Shown: piece after piece, positions 12,700 to 24,126 of the stretch | Layout: the number at the start of each line of letters is the position of its first letter | How positions within the stretch are numbered: position 1 is the first letter of the stretch | Source: Plazaster borealis | Taxonomy: Eukaryota > Echinodermata > Asteroidea > Forcipulatida > Labidiasteridae | DNA: 64,000 bases | Assembly: GCA_021014325.1 (NCBI GenBank) | Contig: JAJGQC010000663.1 | Location: 1-64,000 of the forward strand | Direction: 5' to 3' | Notes under the pieces: generated by a model | What the model saw: the letters and a program-made list of their open reading frames with translations, nothing else | What the model was told of the DNA's origin: nothing | Databases searched by the model: none | Program-made: the position numbers and the translations under genes

Positions 12700-14867
12700 C
12701 TTGTCTTTGTCCTTCTAGCAGTGTCTTTCTGACCATCATTAGTTTTGCCTGAGCCTTTCCTTAATGCAATAGAGACACTGGAAATTACTTGCTTTATTTC
12801 AGACAGATATTGAGCATAGAAGATGTACTGTGTACTCTTTGCAAATCTGTTATCCACATTCATTAATCTGTTGTTAAAATATCTGCAAAGTGTTATCACC
12901 ACATCACGCTTATCACTGAATACTGGCCCACCTTTTGGAAACAATATCGGAAAACATTTGCACTCATTAGATGGATCCATAAACACTCTGATTGGACTAT
13001 TTCCTTCACACGGTGCTACACAATATACATCATCAAAATACTGATCCAAAATTTCCTGTCCAATATTTGCAGCTTGTAAGCATGTATCTAACGGTATTCC
13101 TCTCAATCGTTCTTCATCTGTTTCTACCTCATTAGCATTGTCAACTTCAGTATTGTCCTCAACTTTCTCTGTGACATCACTTGTATTACCTTCCTCTTCC
13201 ACATCCTCTGACAAGTCATTATTCCAATCTGTATCAATGTCAACATCATGGTACCATTTGTTATTGTGTTTAAGGTACTGTAAAGCAGTCTGTATGTGTT
13301 CCTTATTCACAAACTGATACTGATAGTATCCTTTATAAGACAATTTCCGCTTGAGCTTGACACGTATTATCTGATCAACATTTTGAGGTCTAGGTAAGGA
13401 TTTCACTGTTTCAGACATATTTGATGGCACACATACTACAGGTCCATGTACACCATGCTGTCCACCTTTAGGTAATGCCATTAACTTTACAAATGGAACA
13501 TTTAGGGCAATAAGATGCTCTTCTAACTTGTTCAAACATGCCAACTCTTCAGGAATGTCTGCCAGCAGCAAATTATTACAACAAGCTTCAGCAGGTATCT
13601 TATCATTCAATAACTTGCGATCACATGTATGACATATCCAGAGACAAGACCTGCTTGACTCGCACAGAGTACATTGCCATCTACATTTATGATCACAATT
13701 GTGTAGGTACTTCTCATTGATACAATCAATATTCCTATATTTATTCTTCTTACATTTGATGACTTGCTTACGAAACAACAGTCTCAAGCACACTGCACAA
13801 ACATACTCTGGTCCATTTGATATTTCCTTCTTAAAATCAGATATCACATGCTTGATATCATGTTTCTTCACTTTCTTGAGCATTGATCGACTGTTATTCT
13901 TTCTTTTAATATTCTGTCTAAAATTTGCATTATCCTGGTACTTCTTTTTTGTAAAATCTGTAATATTCTTCCTGATCTCTTCATTATTCTGATACTTGGA
14001 TGTTGAAGCCTTCTTCAGTTTATTTTTATAAAATACATCACAGTGATATTTGTGAGCAGTTCTGTCAGTTGTTGATTTCTTGTACTGTCGGTCGTCACGG
14101 TATTTCAATTTTATCCCATTAATAACTTTGTTCCTGAAAGTCTCATTTTGGTGGTATTTTACTTTACTTGCATCCTTCACACCTGATCTGAATTCATCAT
14201 TTTCCTTATACTTCAATTTGCTTGCATCCTTCACATCTGACCTGAAGTTAAGATTTTCCTTATACTTCGATTTGCTTGCATCCTTCACATCTGACCTGAA
14301 TTCATCCTTTTGGTTATACTTTAATTTGCTTGCATCCTTCACACCTGACCTGAAGTTATGATTTTCCTGATACTTAAATTTGCTTGCATCCTTCACATCT
14401 GACCTGAAGTTATGATTTTCCTTATACTTCAGTTTGCTTGCATCCTTCACATCTGACCTGAATTCATCATTTTCCTTGTACTTCAATTTGCTTGCATCCT
14501 TCACATCTGACCTAAAGTTATGATTTTCCTGATACTTTGATTTGCTTGCATTCTTCACTTCTTCCCTGAAGTCATCATTTTCGTTATACTTTGTTTTACT
14601 TGCATTCTTTACTTCTTCTTGAAACTTTGAATTAGTCTTGTACTTTCTTTTACTTTGATCAATTTTCATGACCCTGTGTTTCTCACTTAAATGATATTTT
14701 ACTTTGTTTTCAAATTTCACCGACTCAAGAACTTGTTCTCTATATTTCTCATCACTCTTGTATTTCATCTTGCTATACTCCCTACACTTTGCATTCTTTT
14801 TCTCTCTAAAATCAACATCATTCCTGTATTTATCACTCTCATGTTTCCTTTTTCGAGCTTTTGTCAC
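12696..14867 (-). pseudogene. Helentron repeat array and cysteine-rich region
   Basis: About 720 residues. The first ~330 are a Lys-rich tandem array with an 18-residue period (consensus close to DASKLKYKENDEFRSDVK). The best copies (14110-14650) are nearly identical at DNA level with a 54-bp unit; flanking copies are diverged. A cysteine/histidine-rich stretch follows (CAVCLRLLFRKQVIKCKK, then CDHKCRWQCTLC and CHTCDRKL), then the conserved MALPKGGQHGVHGPVVCVPS block, which in Helitron proteins precedes Rep (DUF6570-like). An acidic linker leads towards the Rep segment. The array may bind nucleic acid, but that is inference from charge only. Confidence 0.85.
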
Positions 14868-15885
14868 ATCACTTTGACTAGTACATGTTCTTTCTCTGCG
14901 TTTTCTCTCATCTGTTCTTTCATTAATTGCCTGTGCTTTGCTACATTTTTACATTTTCTTCTCTTTGGAGTAGATCTTTTCACAGTTTCTTTCTTTCCAG
15001 CAGTCTTATAATTATTAGGCTTATCTGTTACCTGCTTCTCACATCGTTCAGACTGTTTGTCATCACTCTGCACAGTTTCTTTCTTTCCAGCACTCTTATC
15101 ATTATTAGGCTTATCTGTTACATACTTCTCACATTGTTCAAACTGTTTGTCAACACTCTGTTCAGTGTGTTCAGGACAGGCATTAAATGTCTTACAACTA
15201 TGTTCTTGTTCATCATGAACATCAGTCACTTGCGGTGGCAAATCATTTACTGATGTAACAACATCATAGTGCACTCTGTGTTTGTGATTCAGATAAATTC
15301 CCATATCAGATGTATCAGCACTTTCCTCGACATTCTTTGCAGAAAATCTATACCACTTACACACCTCATCAAACGTGTATATGTCAATACAAAGCATATG
15401 TGCCATTGCCATGATTTCAATTTCGGTAGCCCAAGTACCAGCGTCAAACATTCTCTGTCTCATTACATAATCCTCCGCACTGGCAAACCCATCTCGCAGA
15501 AAACAATTCAATTTATCAGCAGTCCTCAACAAATGATTGACACAAGAAACTCTCAATTGTACATGGTTATCTTCAGTTCCTGACATGGCAAATGATATAG
15601 CTCTGAAAAACAATTACCATCACCTCTTATGAGTTTTACACATCTGGGTTTACCCATGGCTTGACATTCTGCACTTACTACATTACACCTTAAATGTGAT
15701 GATTCCAGACCAAATGTTCTACAAATAGCCTTCTTGGTTTCTTCATTCAATGGACAGAATTTCATAACACCAGGTCCTGATACTTGAACTATTTCCACTT
15801 TACTAGAGTCATCATATGTGCTGTCATAACCATCTTCTATTCTTGCAAACTTACTGCTTCTCATGCCAACATCACATTTTCCCAA
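14864..15885 (-). pseudogene. Helentron OTU-type cysteine protease domain
   Basis: The segment follows the TAA at 15886-15888 in the same frame. At about 15600-15640 it contains the OTU catalytic block RGDGNCF (Asp, Cys), where a one-base break moves the rest, FRAISFAMSGTEDNH onwards, to another frame. The C-terminal catalytic His is in HRVHYDVV at about 15255-15290, giving a normal OTU span of ~120 residues. OTU domains cleave ubiquitin or ubiquitin-like conjugates and are known in Helentrons. After the domain come two ~30-residue repeats containing KKETVQSDDKQSE and KKETVKR, then a basic tail. Confidence 0.85.
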
Positions 15886-18387
15886 TTATTCACTGTATGC
15901 ACCTTGGTCAATAGTGTTCTTTGTTTTCCTCTTCATGTTATATTTACCTGATACACTATGTATGTCAAAGTCATCAATATCTAAACACAATTCCACAGTT
16001 TCTGAAATACCCTGTGCCTCACTTGCATTTGCTCCATCTGTACATGTACCTGTAATAGCTTCACCATTAACACTGAGGGTCATACCAGTTAATTCATACT
16101 GTTCAGCATTTGACAAATTCATAGATTGAGCTAACTTAGTACAATACCTGTAAACACCTTGCCAGTTTCTTGCTCTCATGGCAATGCTTGTTCCATCTTG
16201 AACCATACAGCCTTCGATACTTCTGGAATGTGAATCAAATACGAAATACATACCATCTTGAGCAATTACTGCAAATGTGTTTTCATGGAAACTTATGAAG
16301 CATGCATGATATTTCTGAAGATTCTGCTCTCGTGCAGTTTTCAATGGTATCATATTAAATTCAATCAATTGACAAGCATTTTCATCAAATGTACCTGCTA
16401 CAGATGCATGATACTTCATACTATACTGTGTATCAAATACATCCAAGTCAGTGGGCAATTCATTAATCAATAAGTAGTCATTATTCATTGTTGAACTTTC
16501 TTGTAAGAAACTATACAATTGATTCCCAGTCACAAGAACATTATCTAGATCACTACATATCCAATTCCTCAAATGTTTTTTCGTGCTATACATCATTGAC
16601 ACTAGACAATTAGCAACACATTGTTTACCACGATTTACTCCAAATCTTTGATCTCCTTGATGAAAACTTCCTTGTGTAAGTATTAATCCATGTAATTGTC
16701 TTAATTGGGCATTTGCCTCCAACATTTCATTACTGTTATCAACAACCACTTCCTCCTCCTGTTTATTTCTCAAATTTCCTTTCAATTCAATATTCTTACG
16801 CTTCCTTGGTTTGATTTTCATACCTCTTTTCTTAGTTACATGTACCGTGTCTTCATTCAAACTTTCAATGCATACTTCAGCTTTTCTCTTACTTATGTTT
16901 TTTACATCATTGTCTATTTCACTAACTTCTGATACAGACACATGTGCATTTCCAGATTGAAGAGTGCCTCCAGACTTTGATTTTGTATCAAAGGCCACTT
17001 TACTCTTATTTTTGTCCGCTTGCTCTTGGCTCTCCTTCACATCATTTCCTTCATATTTATCTTTATTTTTCTTGTTCCTTAAATTATATCCTCCAGTTTG
17101 ATGAACAATACTTTGCTTTCTAGCTGCACCGTGACACACTTCATCAGCAGTTACATAATCCATCATGACAGCATCAATTTGTGCCTCACCTTCAGTTGCT
17201 TTGATTTTTGAATCATCAAGACAAGAATCACTGTCAGCATATGACTCAACTACTTCTTCTTGCATGTTGCTCTCATATGTGTTTTCATCTGTAGGAATTG
17301 CAAAATCATAAAACAAAGACACTGTGTAATTACATCGTCCACATTTGCAACACATCCATGATACTGGCTTGTTTACTACACAAAGTTCCACATTCGAAAA
17401 TCCCATACAATGTACATGATACGCTACATTACAACTATCACATTCGATTGCTCTTACCATTGGAGTAAATTTTTCATCACATATCCAACATTGATTAACT
17501 TCTCTTTTCTTTTGATCCTCAATGCTTTCCTTCTTACAGAAAATCCTTGCTTTTGTATTCTCCTTTACTACCTTTGTACACACACTTTTCTTATTCCGGC
17601 CTTCTCTGTCATTATGCTTCTTTCTGTGCAATACCGTCTCAGAAAGCATGTTATTGAGAACACAACTCAAACTTCTTTTTGTATGACTTTCAATATTCTT
17701 CTGTGCCTTCTCATAAATCTTTCCCTCTTCTTTGGACATACAAACTTCCACCACCTTGCCATTCTTAAGCCTTCGTAGCATCTTCTTCCGCTCATTTCTT
17801 CTGATCTTCTTTCTGTTTGGCTTTGAAACCTGACAATACTCTACGACACACTCAAATACCTGCCTCCTGCTACAACAACTTTGTTTCCTTGCCTTCAACA
17901 TATCAAGTGCTTTCAAACTACTTACTCTTTGTCTGGTCAGTATATTCACTCTTAAGTTCTTCAGCTTAATTGCTTTTCTTCCTGGCTCATGACTTCTATT
18001 GACAAGATTCACTGATCCATTCTGTTCATCTTTCTTGATTATTTCTCTCTCTTTCTTATTCCTTATCTTAATATTCCCTCTATCATCTATCTTCTTACCT
18101 ACTTCTTCATCTCTCTTGTAGTTTTCACAATTGTCTTCAAACACTCCTTCACCACCTTCAACTCCATGCTTGCCTTCAGTGCTTCCATCAAATTTCTCTT
18201 TAACAGCTGTCACAGAAATTATGTGAGGTTTACATTCAGTGTTATATTGAGGCTTATCATTGCTTGATTCACAGTTTCTTACATCAGGTGCATCTTTTTT
18301 CATGGTCTCATATTTCAGGTATATACTGTCTCGAGCAGGTGCCAACCTTTTGACAGGTGCATCTTTTCTCATGGTTTCAACTTTCAG
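15886..18387 (-). pseudogene. PHD finger plus tegument-like cysteine protease domain
   Basis: An ~830-residue segment. At 17330-17500 is a PHD finger with the C4HC3 pattern: CWICDEKF, CDSCNVAYHVHC, then MCCKCGRC; such fingers usually read histone tails. At about 16100-16690 is a papain-like protease domain: GDQRFGVNRGKQCVANCL (Gln-Cys active site) and FVFDSHSRS (Asp and His), spaced as in the herpesvirus large-tegument deubiquitinase family. Similar domains occur in some animal transposon proteins (from memory, unverified). The linkers are basic. It ends at TAA 15886-15888, then runs on in frame into the OTU segment. Confidence 0.75.
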
Positions 18388-18838
18388 TTATATACTGTCT
18401 CGAGGAGGTGCCAACCTCTTGACAGGTGCATCTTTTCTCATGGTTTCAACTTTCAGGTATATACTGTCTCGAGGAGGTGCCAACCTCTTGACAGGTGCAT
18501 CTTTTCTCATGGTTTCAACTTTCAGGTATATACTGTCTCGAGGAGGTGCCAACCTCTTGACAGGTGCATCTTTTCTCATGGTTTCATATTTAGTGTATTT
18601 ACTGTCTCGAGGAGGTGCCAACCTCTTGACAGGTGCATCTTTTCTCATGGTTTCATATTTAGTGTATTTACTGTCTCGAGGAGGTGCCAACCTCTTGACA
18701 GGTGCATCTTTTCTCATGGTTTCAACTTTCATGTCTCGAGGAGGTGCCAACCTCTTGACATGTGCACCTTTTCTTGGCTTCATACTGTCTCGAGGAGGTG
18801 CCAACCTCTTGACAGGTACATCTTTTCTTTGTTTCTTA
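18300..18838. repeat. 69-bp in-frame minisatellite
   Basis: About eight tandem copies of a 69-bp unit containing CTGTCTCGAGGAGGTGCCAA followed by CCTCTTGACAGGTGCATCTT. The period preserves the reading frame of the Helentron leader on the minus strand. Outer copies are diverged or shortened, central ones almost identical. Confidence 0.95.
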
Positions 18839-19047
18839 CTGCATTGGGGAGATGCACAAAACCCAAAAACAGCATGAGAGGGAGGTGAAATGACACATGA
18901 ATGGGAGGAGATGAATGAAGGAGTGTAATGAGACAACACATTGACACACAGGGGAGACATACATCTATCAGCAGCCTTCTCCTTCATCTGGCTACGCCAC
19001 ACTGCTTTGCCCTCAAGTTTTGCCTGACTCCAGTAGCTTGGCATCTT
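18388..19047 (-). pseudogene. N-terminal leader of the Helentron frame with 23-residue repeats
   Basis: The frame opens at a splice-acceptor-like TTTTTTTGTCCACAG ending at 19048, followed by AAGATGCC. I take the ATG at 19042-19044 (MPSYWSQAKLEG) as the start because it has A at -3 and the frame is open from there. After ~85 residues it enters about eight copies of a 69-bp repeat encoding a 23-residue unit (METMRKDAPVKRLAPPRDS plus a short linker). A TAC-to-TAA change in one copy (18388-18390) is the only interruption before the PHD segment. Function unknown. Confidence 0.6.
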
Positions 19048-19074
19048 CTGTGGACAAAAAAAATAACATGTCAA

Positions 19075-21890
19075 CTATGCTAAAAACCATAATTAAATAA
19101 ATTCAAATACATGTAGTCTGCACGCTGCTGCTTTTCCTCCAGACAAAAAGCATAATGGAGGGAAGAAACATTAAAAAAGGGGAAGAGAGGAGCAGTCAGA
19201 ATGTATAGGCCTGTTCAGATCAAACTGTATTGCCTGATAAGAATGGATACCCCCATAAAATGCACCTGCTGTATTATTTACAGTTCATGTCATTAACATG
19301 ACCCACCATGTTGTAGGCATGTACACACATACATGCGTGTGCGCTGCCATACCATCAAGACCGACAAGCAGTGATTGAACATACCACATGATAGTAACTT
19401 TGCGTCCACACAAATATGAATTTCATTCAAGACAAACACACCCATTGAAAGCAAATTAAACTAATCTCATAAAACAGGGGGATTGGTGTGGTGTATCCCC
19501 ACATCCCCCCACAAATATTATTGTAGCCTACCGTTTGTTTCTACAACTCAGAATAACCAAAGAAAACAAACCTGAACATTGTTCTAAATCCTCGTAATTA
19601 AAGGTTTTAAAACACACATGAAAGACAAGAACTTCTTTTGCCATTTTGAAATATAACCAATGGGTACATTGTACATTCAGTATTGATTATAGTTATTGAA
19701 GAATGTACACACAGTCTGTTGTATCTCTTATTTTTAGTGAGTATCAGAAATTAATGCACTCCACATAGTAGTACTAGCAAGTAGGACAAAAAATCATAGT
19801 TTTAACCATGGAAAAGGTTTCATCCATTATCAATCATGACCACAACACACTACTGCAGCAATTCAAGTTTGCATGCTTACCTAGTGCCAATTAAATACTA
19901 CTATAAGGCCTAGTCCGGATTACTTTTCATCAGCCATTGTACTTATAATGCTTATCAAAAAGGTATTTTTTTAATTGCTCATTTCTCATCACGAAAATGC
20001 AATATTTTCCACATGCACACACTGCCATTTTAAAACTACTTTGACCTTTAAATTTACCCCCAAATAATGGGAGTTTGGTGCCAAATTCAGTTCTATTGAG
20101 AGATTATTTATAGCCTATGATCCTGCTTATTTGAAAAAGCAACTTGAAATGGGAAATTACCATCACATTTGAAACAGCAACATTTTTGATCAAACATTAA
20201 AGAACTGTCAATGATCTGAACAGAAACTTTCCACTTCAGAGCACCTTCATTTATTGGCAGTTCTATTTCGACAGGATGGCATTTTACAAAAAAAACTGCA
20301 ATCCCTTACATACTTAAAGTCCCTGATATACAAACGGTCAAATAACAAAACAATACCATTAAAATAAATTAATTAAAAAGCCATTAACAAAGACAGATCT
20401 TACTTGGTTAAAACACATCACACTAATTATGGTGCAGGAAAATAAAAAATAAACTAAATAAAGCTATAAAGACTAAGAGTAGAACGTACTTCGCACACTA
20501 TTCCAATGGATTTTCTTTATTTTAAATGTGTTTTCACAAAATTTGTATTGAATAATGTGTACCTCAGTAAATTAGGCCTATGGCTCATTAAAAATATCAA
20601 ATTTATAGTAATATAAAAACGCCAGTAAGTGTTTTGGTTTAGGTTTAGGGCCAACTAACCCTATCATCAGTCCCGAATTCTTCTAAATCCATTTGCCAAA
20701 CAAAGTGCAAGATTTTGCAGGACATGGGCTCTGAAACCCAAATAGCCAAGTGCTTAGACTCCCCAGGGAGCTGAGATGGTTTAGGAATGAAATGTAAATG
20801 GCCCAGTGACCAGGGGTAATAATGTTGGAAGCGCTTTGAGAGGCCCTTCGGGTGTGAAAAGCGCTATATAAAAACTGCTTATAAAAATAATTATTATTAT
20901 CTCAGAATCTGAAACTAAAGAAATTTTGAAGTCCAAATATAGTCCTGTGTGCATTGACGTAGGACAAGCTGCATATGTAGCTGCATGCTTGCCAAACTGA
21001 CTAGTCTATATAAAATAAGGGTTAATATTATAATATTTAGTCATATAGTCATAGTCATACTCCCTCCTTTGCAACCAAAACCATGATATTTGTTTTCAAA
21101 TCTTTTTTGTCCAATCTTTATTTATGCACACCACATTTTAGGAAAACCCATTAAAAACAGAGCTGTTTCACTTTCAGCCAGTAATTAATAGACATTCAAT
21201 TTCAAATTTGTTTCCATTTCAACTCAAACAAGTTTCACTAAATTATTAAAGCCACCACATTCTTTTTTAACAACAAATTACACTGAATTGTGCTGCTGTA
21301 GTGTAATTTTTTAGACAAGTAAACATTACAGGCATTATATGACTACGTACACCGTACACGTACCATGCGTACACTACAGACGTGTGGTCTATCTATAATA
21401 TAGTCATGATTCAGATAAGTAATAGTATAATGACTATAATTGAGGAAACTAATATCTATTTAACAAGGTACAAGGTTTATTCAACAAGGTACTAGTAATA
21501 CTTAGTAATAGGTACGGCTAGTCTTTGATATTTGTATTTCTACAAAAGCACATTCAGTATCTCACGCATCTGAAATTGCTGACAGTCCCGTGTCATTGTT
21601 AACCGTTACGTATTGACAAGGGAATTCTTGGCAAGTGAAGTGCATAGCCTAGTTACGTACACAAATAGTAATACAACAAACACATGACATAGGGCCTACC
21701 TAATTTAATGTGCAAAATTATTAACTTAGTTTAACCCACACACCCACAAACACAAACTACGCTGTCGTTGACCATTCCAATTTAGATAAGCGCATCTTAT
21801 TTTGAATAAATACCCCAAAGTTACTACTCTAAACTCCCGATAAAAACACAAAATACAACTTATTCTCTATACATTTTTTTACAAACACCT
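19075..21890. other. Putative 5' intron of the Helentron transcript; no gene seen
   Basis: AT-rich sequence with no domain-bearing frame. If the acceptor at 19048 pairs with the donor-like site at 21891-21892, this is one intron. It contains a SINE tail near 20740-20900 (GGGAGCTGAGATGGTTTAGG, then GCGCTATATAAAAACTGC). Confidence 0.4.
20740..20900 (+). mobile_element. SINE 3' part
   Basis: CAGGGAGCTGAGATGGTTTA, CCCAGTGACC and AGCGCTATATAAAAACTGC with an ATTATTATTAT tail match the body and tail of the fuller SINE at 56272-56625. Confidence 0.7.
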
Positions 21891-21892
21891 AC

Positions 21893-22000
21893 CGTTGACA
21901 AGCAAAATGAAGTCTGGCTCCCAAGCTTGATCGCCTTGGATGAGATCTTCTTCCTGACGAACAGACTAAACGCAAGCTCGATTTTTTACGCTGCATGACT
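21893..22000 (-). other. Possible untranslated leader exon
   Basis: On the minus strand CTTGTCAACG is followed by GTAGGTG, a fair donor, at 21891-21892. One upstream frame joins in phase to the codon before ATG at 19044 but contains no ATG itself, which would suit a 5' UTR exon. Transcript support is entirely missing. Confidence 0.3.
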
Positions 22001-22530
22001 TTTTAGTCTCGCATGTGTATGGCGCATGGCCGGGCCGGGGGAGGGTGCGTGACTGGTGTGTCGGCGGCGGAAACATCAAGCAGACCAAGCCGCAACCTCG
22101 TTCCCAAGGGTGATCGATCTCGCCGCGCCACTTTTGCCAAGCATGCCTTATTAGTGACGAAAGACTGGGCCCCTGTCTTTATCCGCAACGAAGGATAAAG
22201 ACAGGTCCCTGCCGCTAGATCCAGTGATTCCATTGGATACAATGATATCATTGATAAACGTGCAGTGACATAATGCCCAAACAGTCACTGCTGCACGTCT
22301 GCAATACAATTTGACTGCGTATCTCTATGTAAAATGAGGGTAGATCAAAGGTGAATATACACGCCGGTATCGAGGCAGGTCTCTGGCGTTATTCACGAGC
22401 CTCGAAGTGTGACGTCAGATGTTCAGGCTCATTGATCTCTATGTTCAGCAGGCTAGTATGTATCGATACGGCGCGCTGCGCATGGTAGCGAGGCTGACCA
22501 ATCCGCGATCTAAAAAGTTAAGATCAAATA
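21990..22530. promoter_or_regulatory. CpG-rich segment, possible divergent promoter
   Basis: This is the most CpG-dense stretch seen in the window (GGCCGGGCCGGGGG, GTCGGCGGCGG, CTCGCCGCGCC). It lies between minus-strand transcription units and the plus-strand OB-fold gene. It also holds a perfect 13-bp inverted repeat (22172-22184 and 22193-22205). No TATA box is evident. A bidirectional promoter is inference. Confidence 0.4.
22172..22205. repeat. Perfect 13-bp inverted repeat
   Basis: CCTGTCTTTATCC and GGATAAAGACAGG are separated by 8 bases inside the CpG-rich segment. It can form a strong hairpin or act as a dyad binding site. Confidence 0.85.
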
Positions 22531-22799
22531 AGCATCCTTGTCCCAGAGTTTCAATTTTGTTTCAAAAATATTAACTTATTATTCGTGTATTTATTATAAA
22601 ACCTAAAACTGATTTTATAAAAATTGTAATAAGTAATTTTGTTGTTCAGATTTTGTCATTAGATATAATTTGAAACAAAGATTTGATTCCAGAAGAAAAA
22701 CAAGTTTTTTGTTTGACGCGCACAGACATTATGCAGACCACCATGCCAATTTCATACACCACACACTGCATGCCATTCAGCCATTGTGCACATGCGAAT

Positions 22800-22844
22800 T
22801 ATGACACATGCACCTGCTGAACTGAACAGAAGTGATTAAAGAAG
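22800..22844 (+). other. Possible non-coding first exon of the OB-fold gene
   Basis: GAAG at 22841-22844 is followed by GTAAGA, a good donor, 0.8 kb upstream of the acceptor (TTCACAG) that directly precedes the gene's ATG. The 5' limit is unknown. Confidence 0.3.
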
Positions 22845-23642
22845 GTAAGAAATTTACGCCAATATTTCAGATTATTGCCACGAAATTATACTTGCAAATT
22901 GGATACTGTTTACGCTTACATACATAGGCAGATCCATAAAAAAATAATAATGTGTCCTAATTAATTAATAAATAAGTCCAATGCAATAGAATAATCCAGT
23001 GGCTCAGCTCAGGCCCTCAGCTCACCTCTCACTTTCTCAATTGAGTCAGTGGACGCAATGTGGTGAAATGGTCCTGATTGAAGGCAGGGATATTATTATC
23101 GCAACGTAAAATTGGGACTGATACATTTAACGACGCGATTAATAAGAATATCATTGATATTAATAATAATCAAGATAATTGTGTTTAATCAGGGACATAC
23201 GTTGTACTTTGTAGTACCAAAAAATACATTTATTAGAAGTAAACTAGAACAATTTAGCAATACCAATAAAGAAGTACAAATAACTTATTAATTAATCATT
23301 TATGTTATTGTTAATAAATAATTATTAATGTTAATTAATAAATAATACTGAAAATAGTACATTGAACATGTTGAACTATATATATCAGCACATTTCTATT
23401 TTTTGTATTTGATAAGCAAAAATACATTTTGTTTGTTCAATAATGCAACATATAGGCCTAAACTAACTTTATTTTGAGTAGAAAAATTGGCTATTATAAG
23501 TATAATTTTGATAATAATACTTATAATAAGCCTGGCCTCAGCACTCAGGCTCAACACATTAAGTGTGCACTCACCAGTAGCACAAATATTCAAAAACGAA
23601 TTTCTTTACCCTAAATTGTTGTTGGTCACTTTGTCTTCACAG

Positions 23643-23863
23643 ATGTCGACCATAAAATTCTACGTCTTAGGCCAACTAGAAAAGCGTGGGGATTCCATGT
23701 GTGTTGATGTAGTCCTGAAGGATGATGCCATATTGCCTTTGTACACAAGTATAAATGAGCACTACAAATTTTTGGACCACGTAAATATCTACATGCTACC
23801 AAGGCCAACATTATTATCTCAGAGTCTGCTGGGAGGCTGATCAGACTGACTACAAATACGAAG
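23643..23863 (+). CDS. RPA-like OB-fold protein, coding exon 1 (one-base break)
   Basis: The exon begins with ATG immediately after a CTTTGTCTTCACAG acceptor and ends AAG before GTAGAT. It starts MSTIKFYVLGQLEKRGD and then shifts frame between NIYML and TKANIIISESAGRL. Restoring one base makes it 74 codons, ending in phase 0 as the next exon requires. The beta-strand-rich pattern with a KANIIISES stretch fits an OB fold. The missing base may be a sequence error, because the remaining exons of the gene are clean. Confidence 0.65.
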
Positions 23864-23991
23864 GTAGATCTACATTTAATTTTAATTTTCATAAACAATA
23901 TTTTCCTCATAAATTATATAGACCACTGACATTTGCACCCACAATGTTAGAAATATTTTTATTTCTAAATAATACAATTTTTCTTCTACAG

Positions 23992-24126
23992 ATTTCACGT
24001 GGACAACATTTCACTTATAACTCTTCATTGACTGAACAGTTCTTCAATCCAGCACCCATTGAAGTAGCACAAGCTTTGACAGAGGCACCATATGTAAAGA
24101 TTTCCGTGATGGGCACAGTCAAGTCT
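23992..24126 (+). CDS. RPA-like OB-fold protein, coding exon 2
   Basis: Acceptor TTCTTCTACAG and donor GTAAGTC enclose 45 codons in phase 0 (ISRGQHFTYNSSLTEQFF, ending VKISVMGTVKS). The VKISVMGTVKSV-type strand is typical of the start of an OB barrel, where a protein lists what its binding site does to ssDNA. The exon is open throughout. Confidence 0.7.

Larger units (their letters stand above)
8564..19047 (-). mobile_element. Helentron-type rolling-circle transposon, degenerate
   Basis: One minus-strand coding region of ~10.5 kb carries HUH Rep, PIF1-type helicase and a C-terminal AP-like endonuclease, the diagnostic order of Helentrons (the endonuclease-bearing branch of Helitrons). Upstream in the same translation direction are a PHD finger, two different cysteine-protease domains and two in-frame tandem-repeat arrays. 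Frame breaks lie at about 15.61, 14.87, 12.70, 11.93, 11.63 and 10.49 kb. In-frame TAA codons lie at 18388-18390, 15886-15888 and 10379-10381. Non-coding termini could not be placed, so these limits are only those of the coding part. As read, it cannot make an intact protein. Confidence 0.9.

Noticed and set aside
10488..14867. Overlapping NTGA stop/start junctions between Helentron segments, suggesting termination-reinitiation or programmed frameshifting
   Set aside because: With a one-base offset any TGA stop automatically overlaps an NTG triplet of the next frame. Two of the junctions interrupt conserved domains (Rep and helicase) rather than falling between them, and no slippery heptamer was evident.
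16258..18877. Plus-strand Phe/Leu-rich frames opposite the Helentron, including a 205-residue repeat frame
   Set aside because: They are antisense shadows of the minus-strand coding region and its 69-bp minisatellite.
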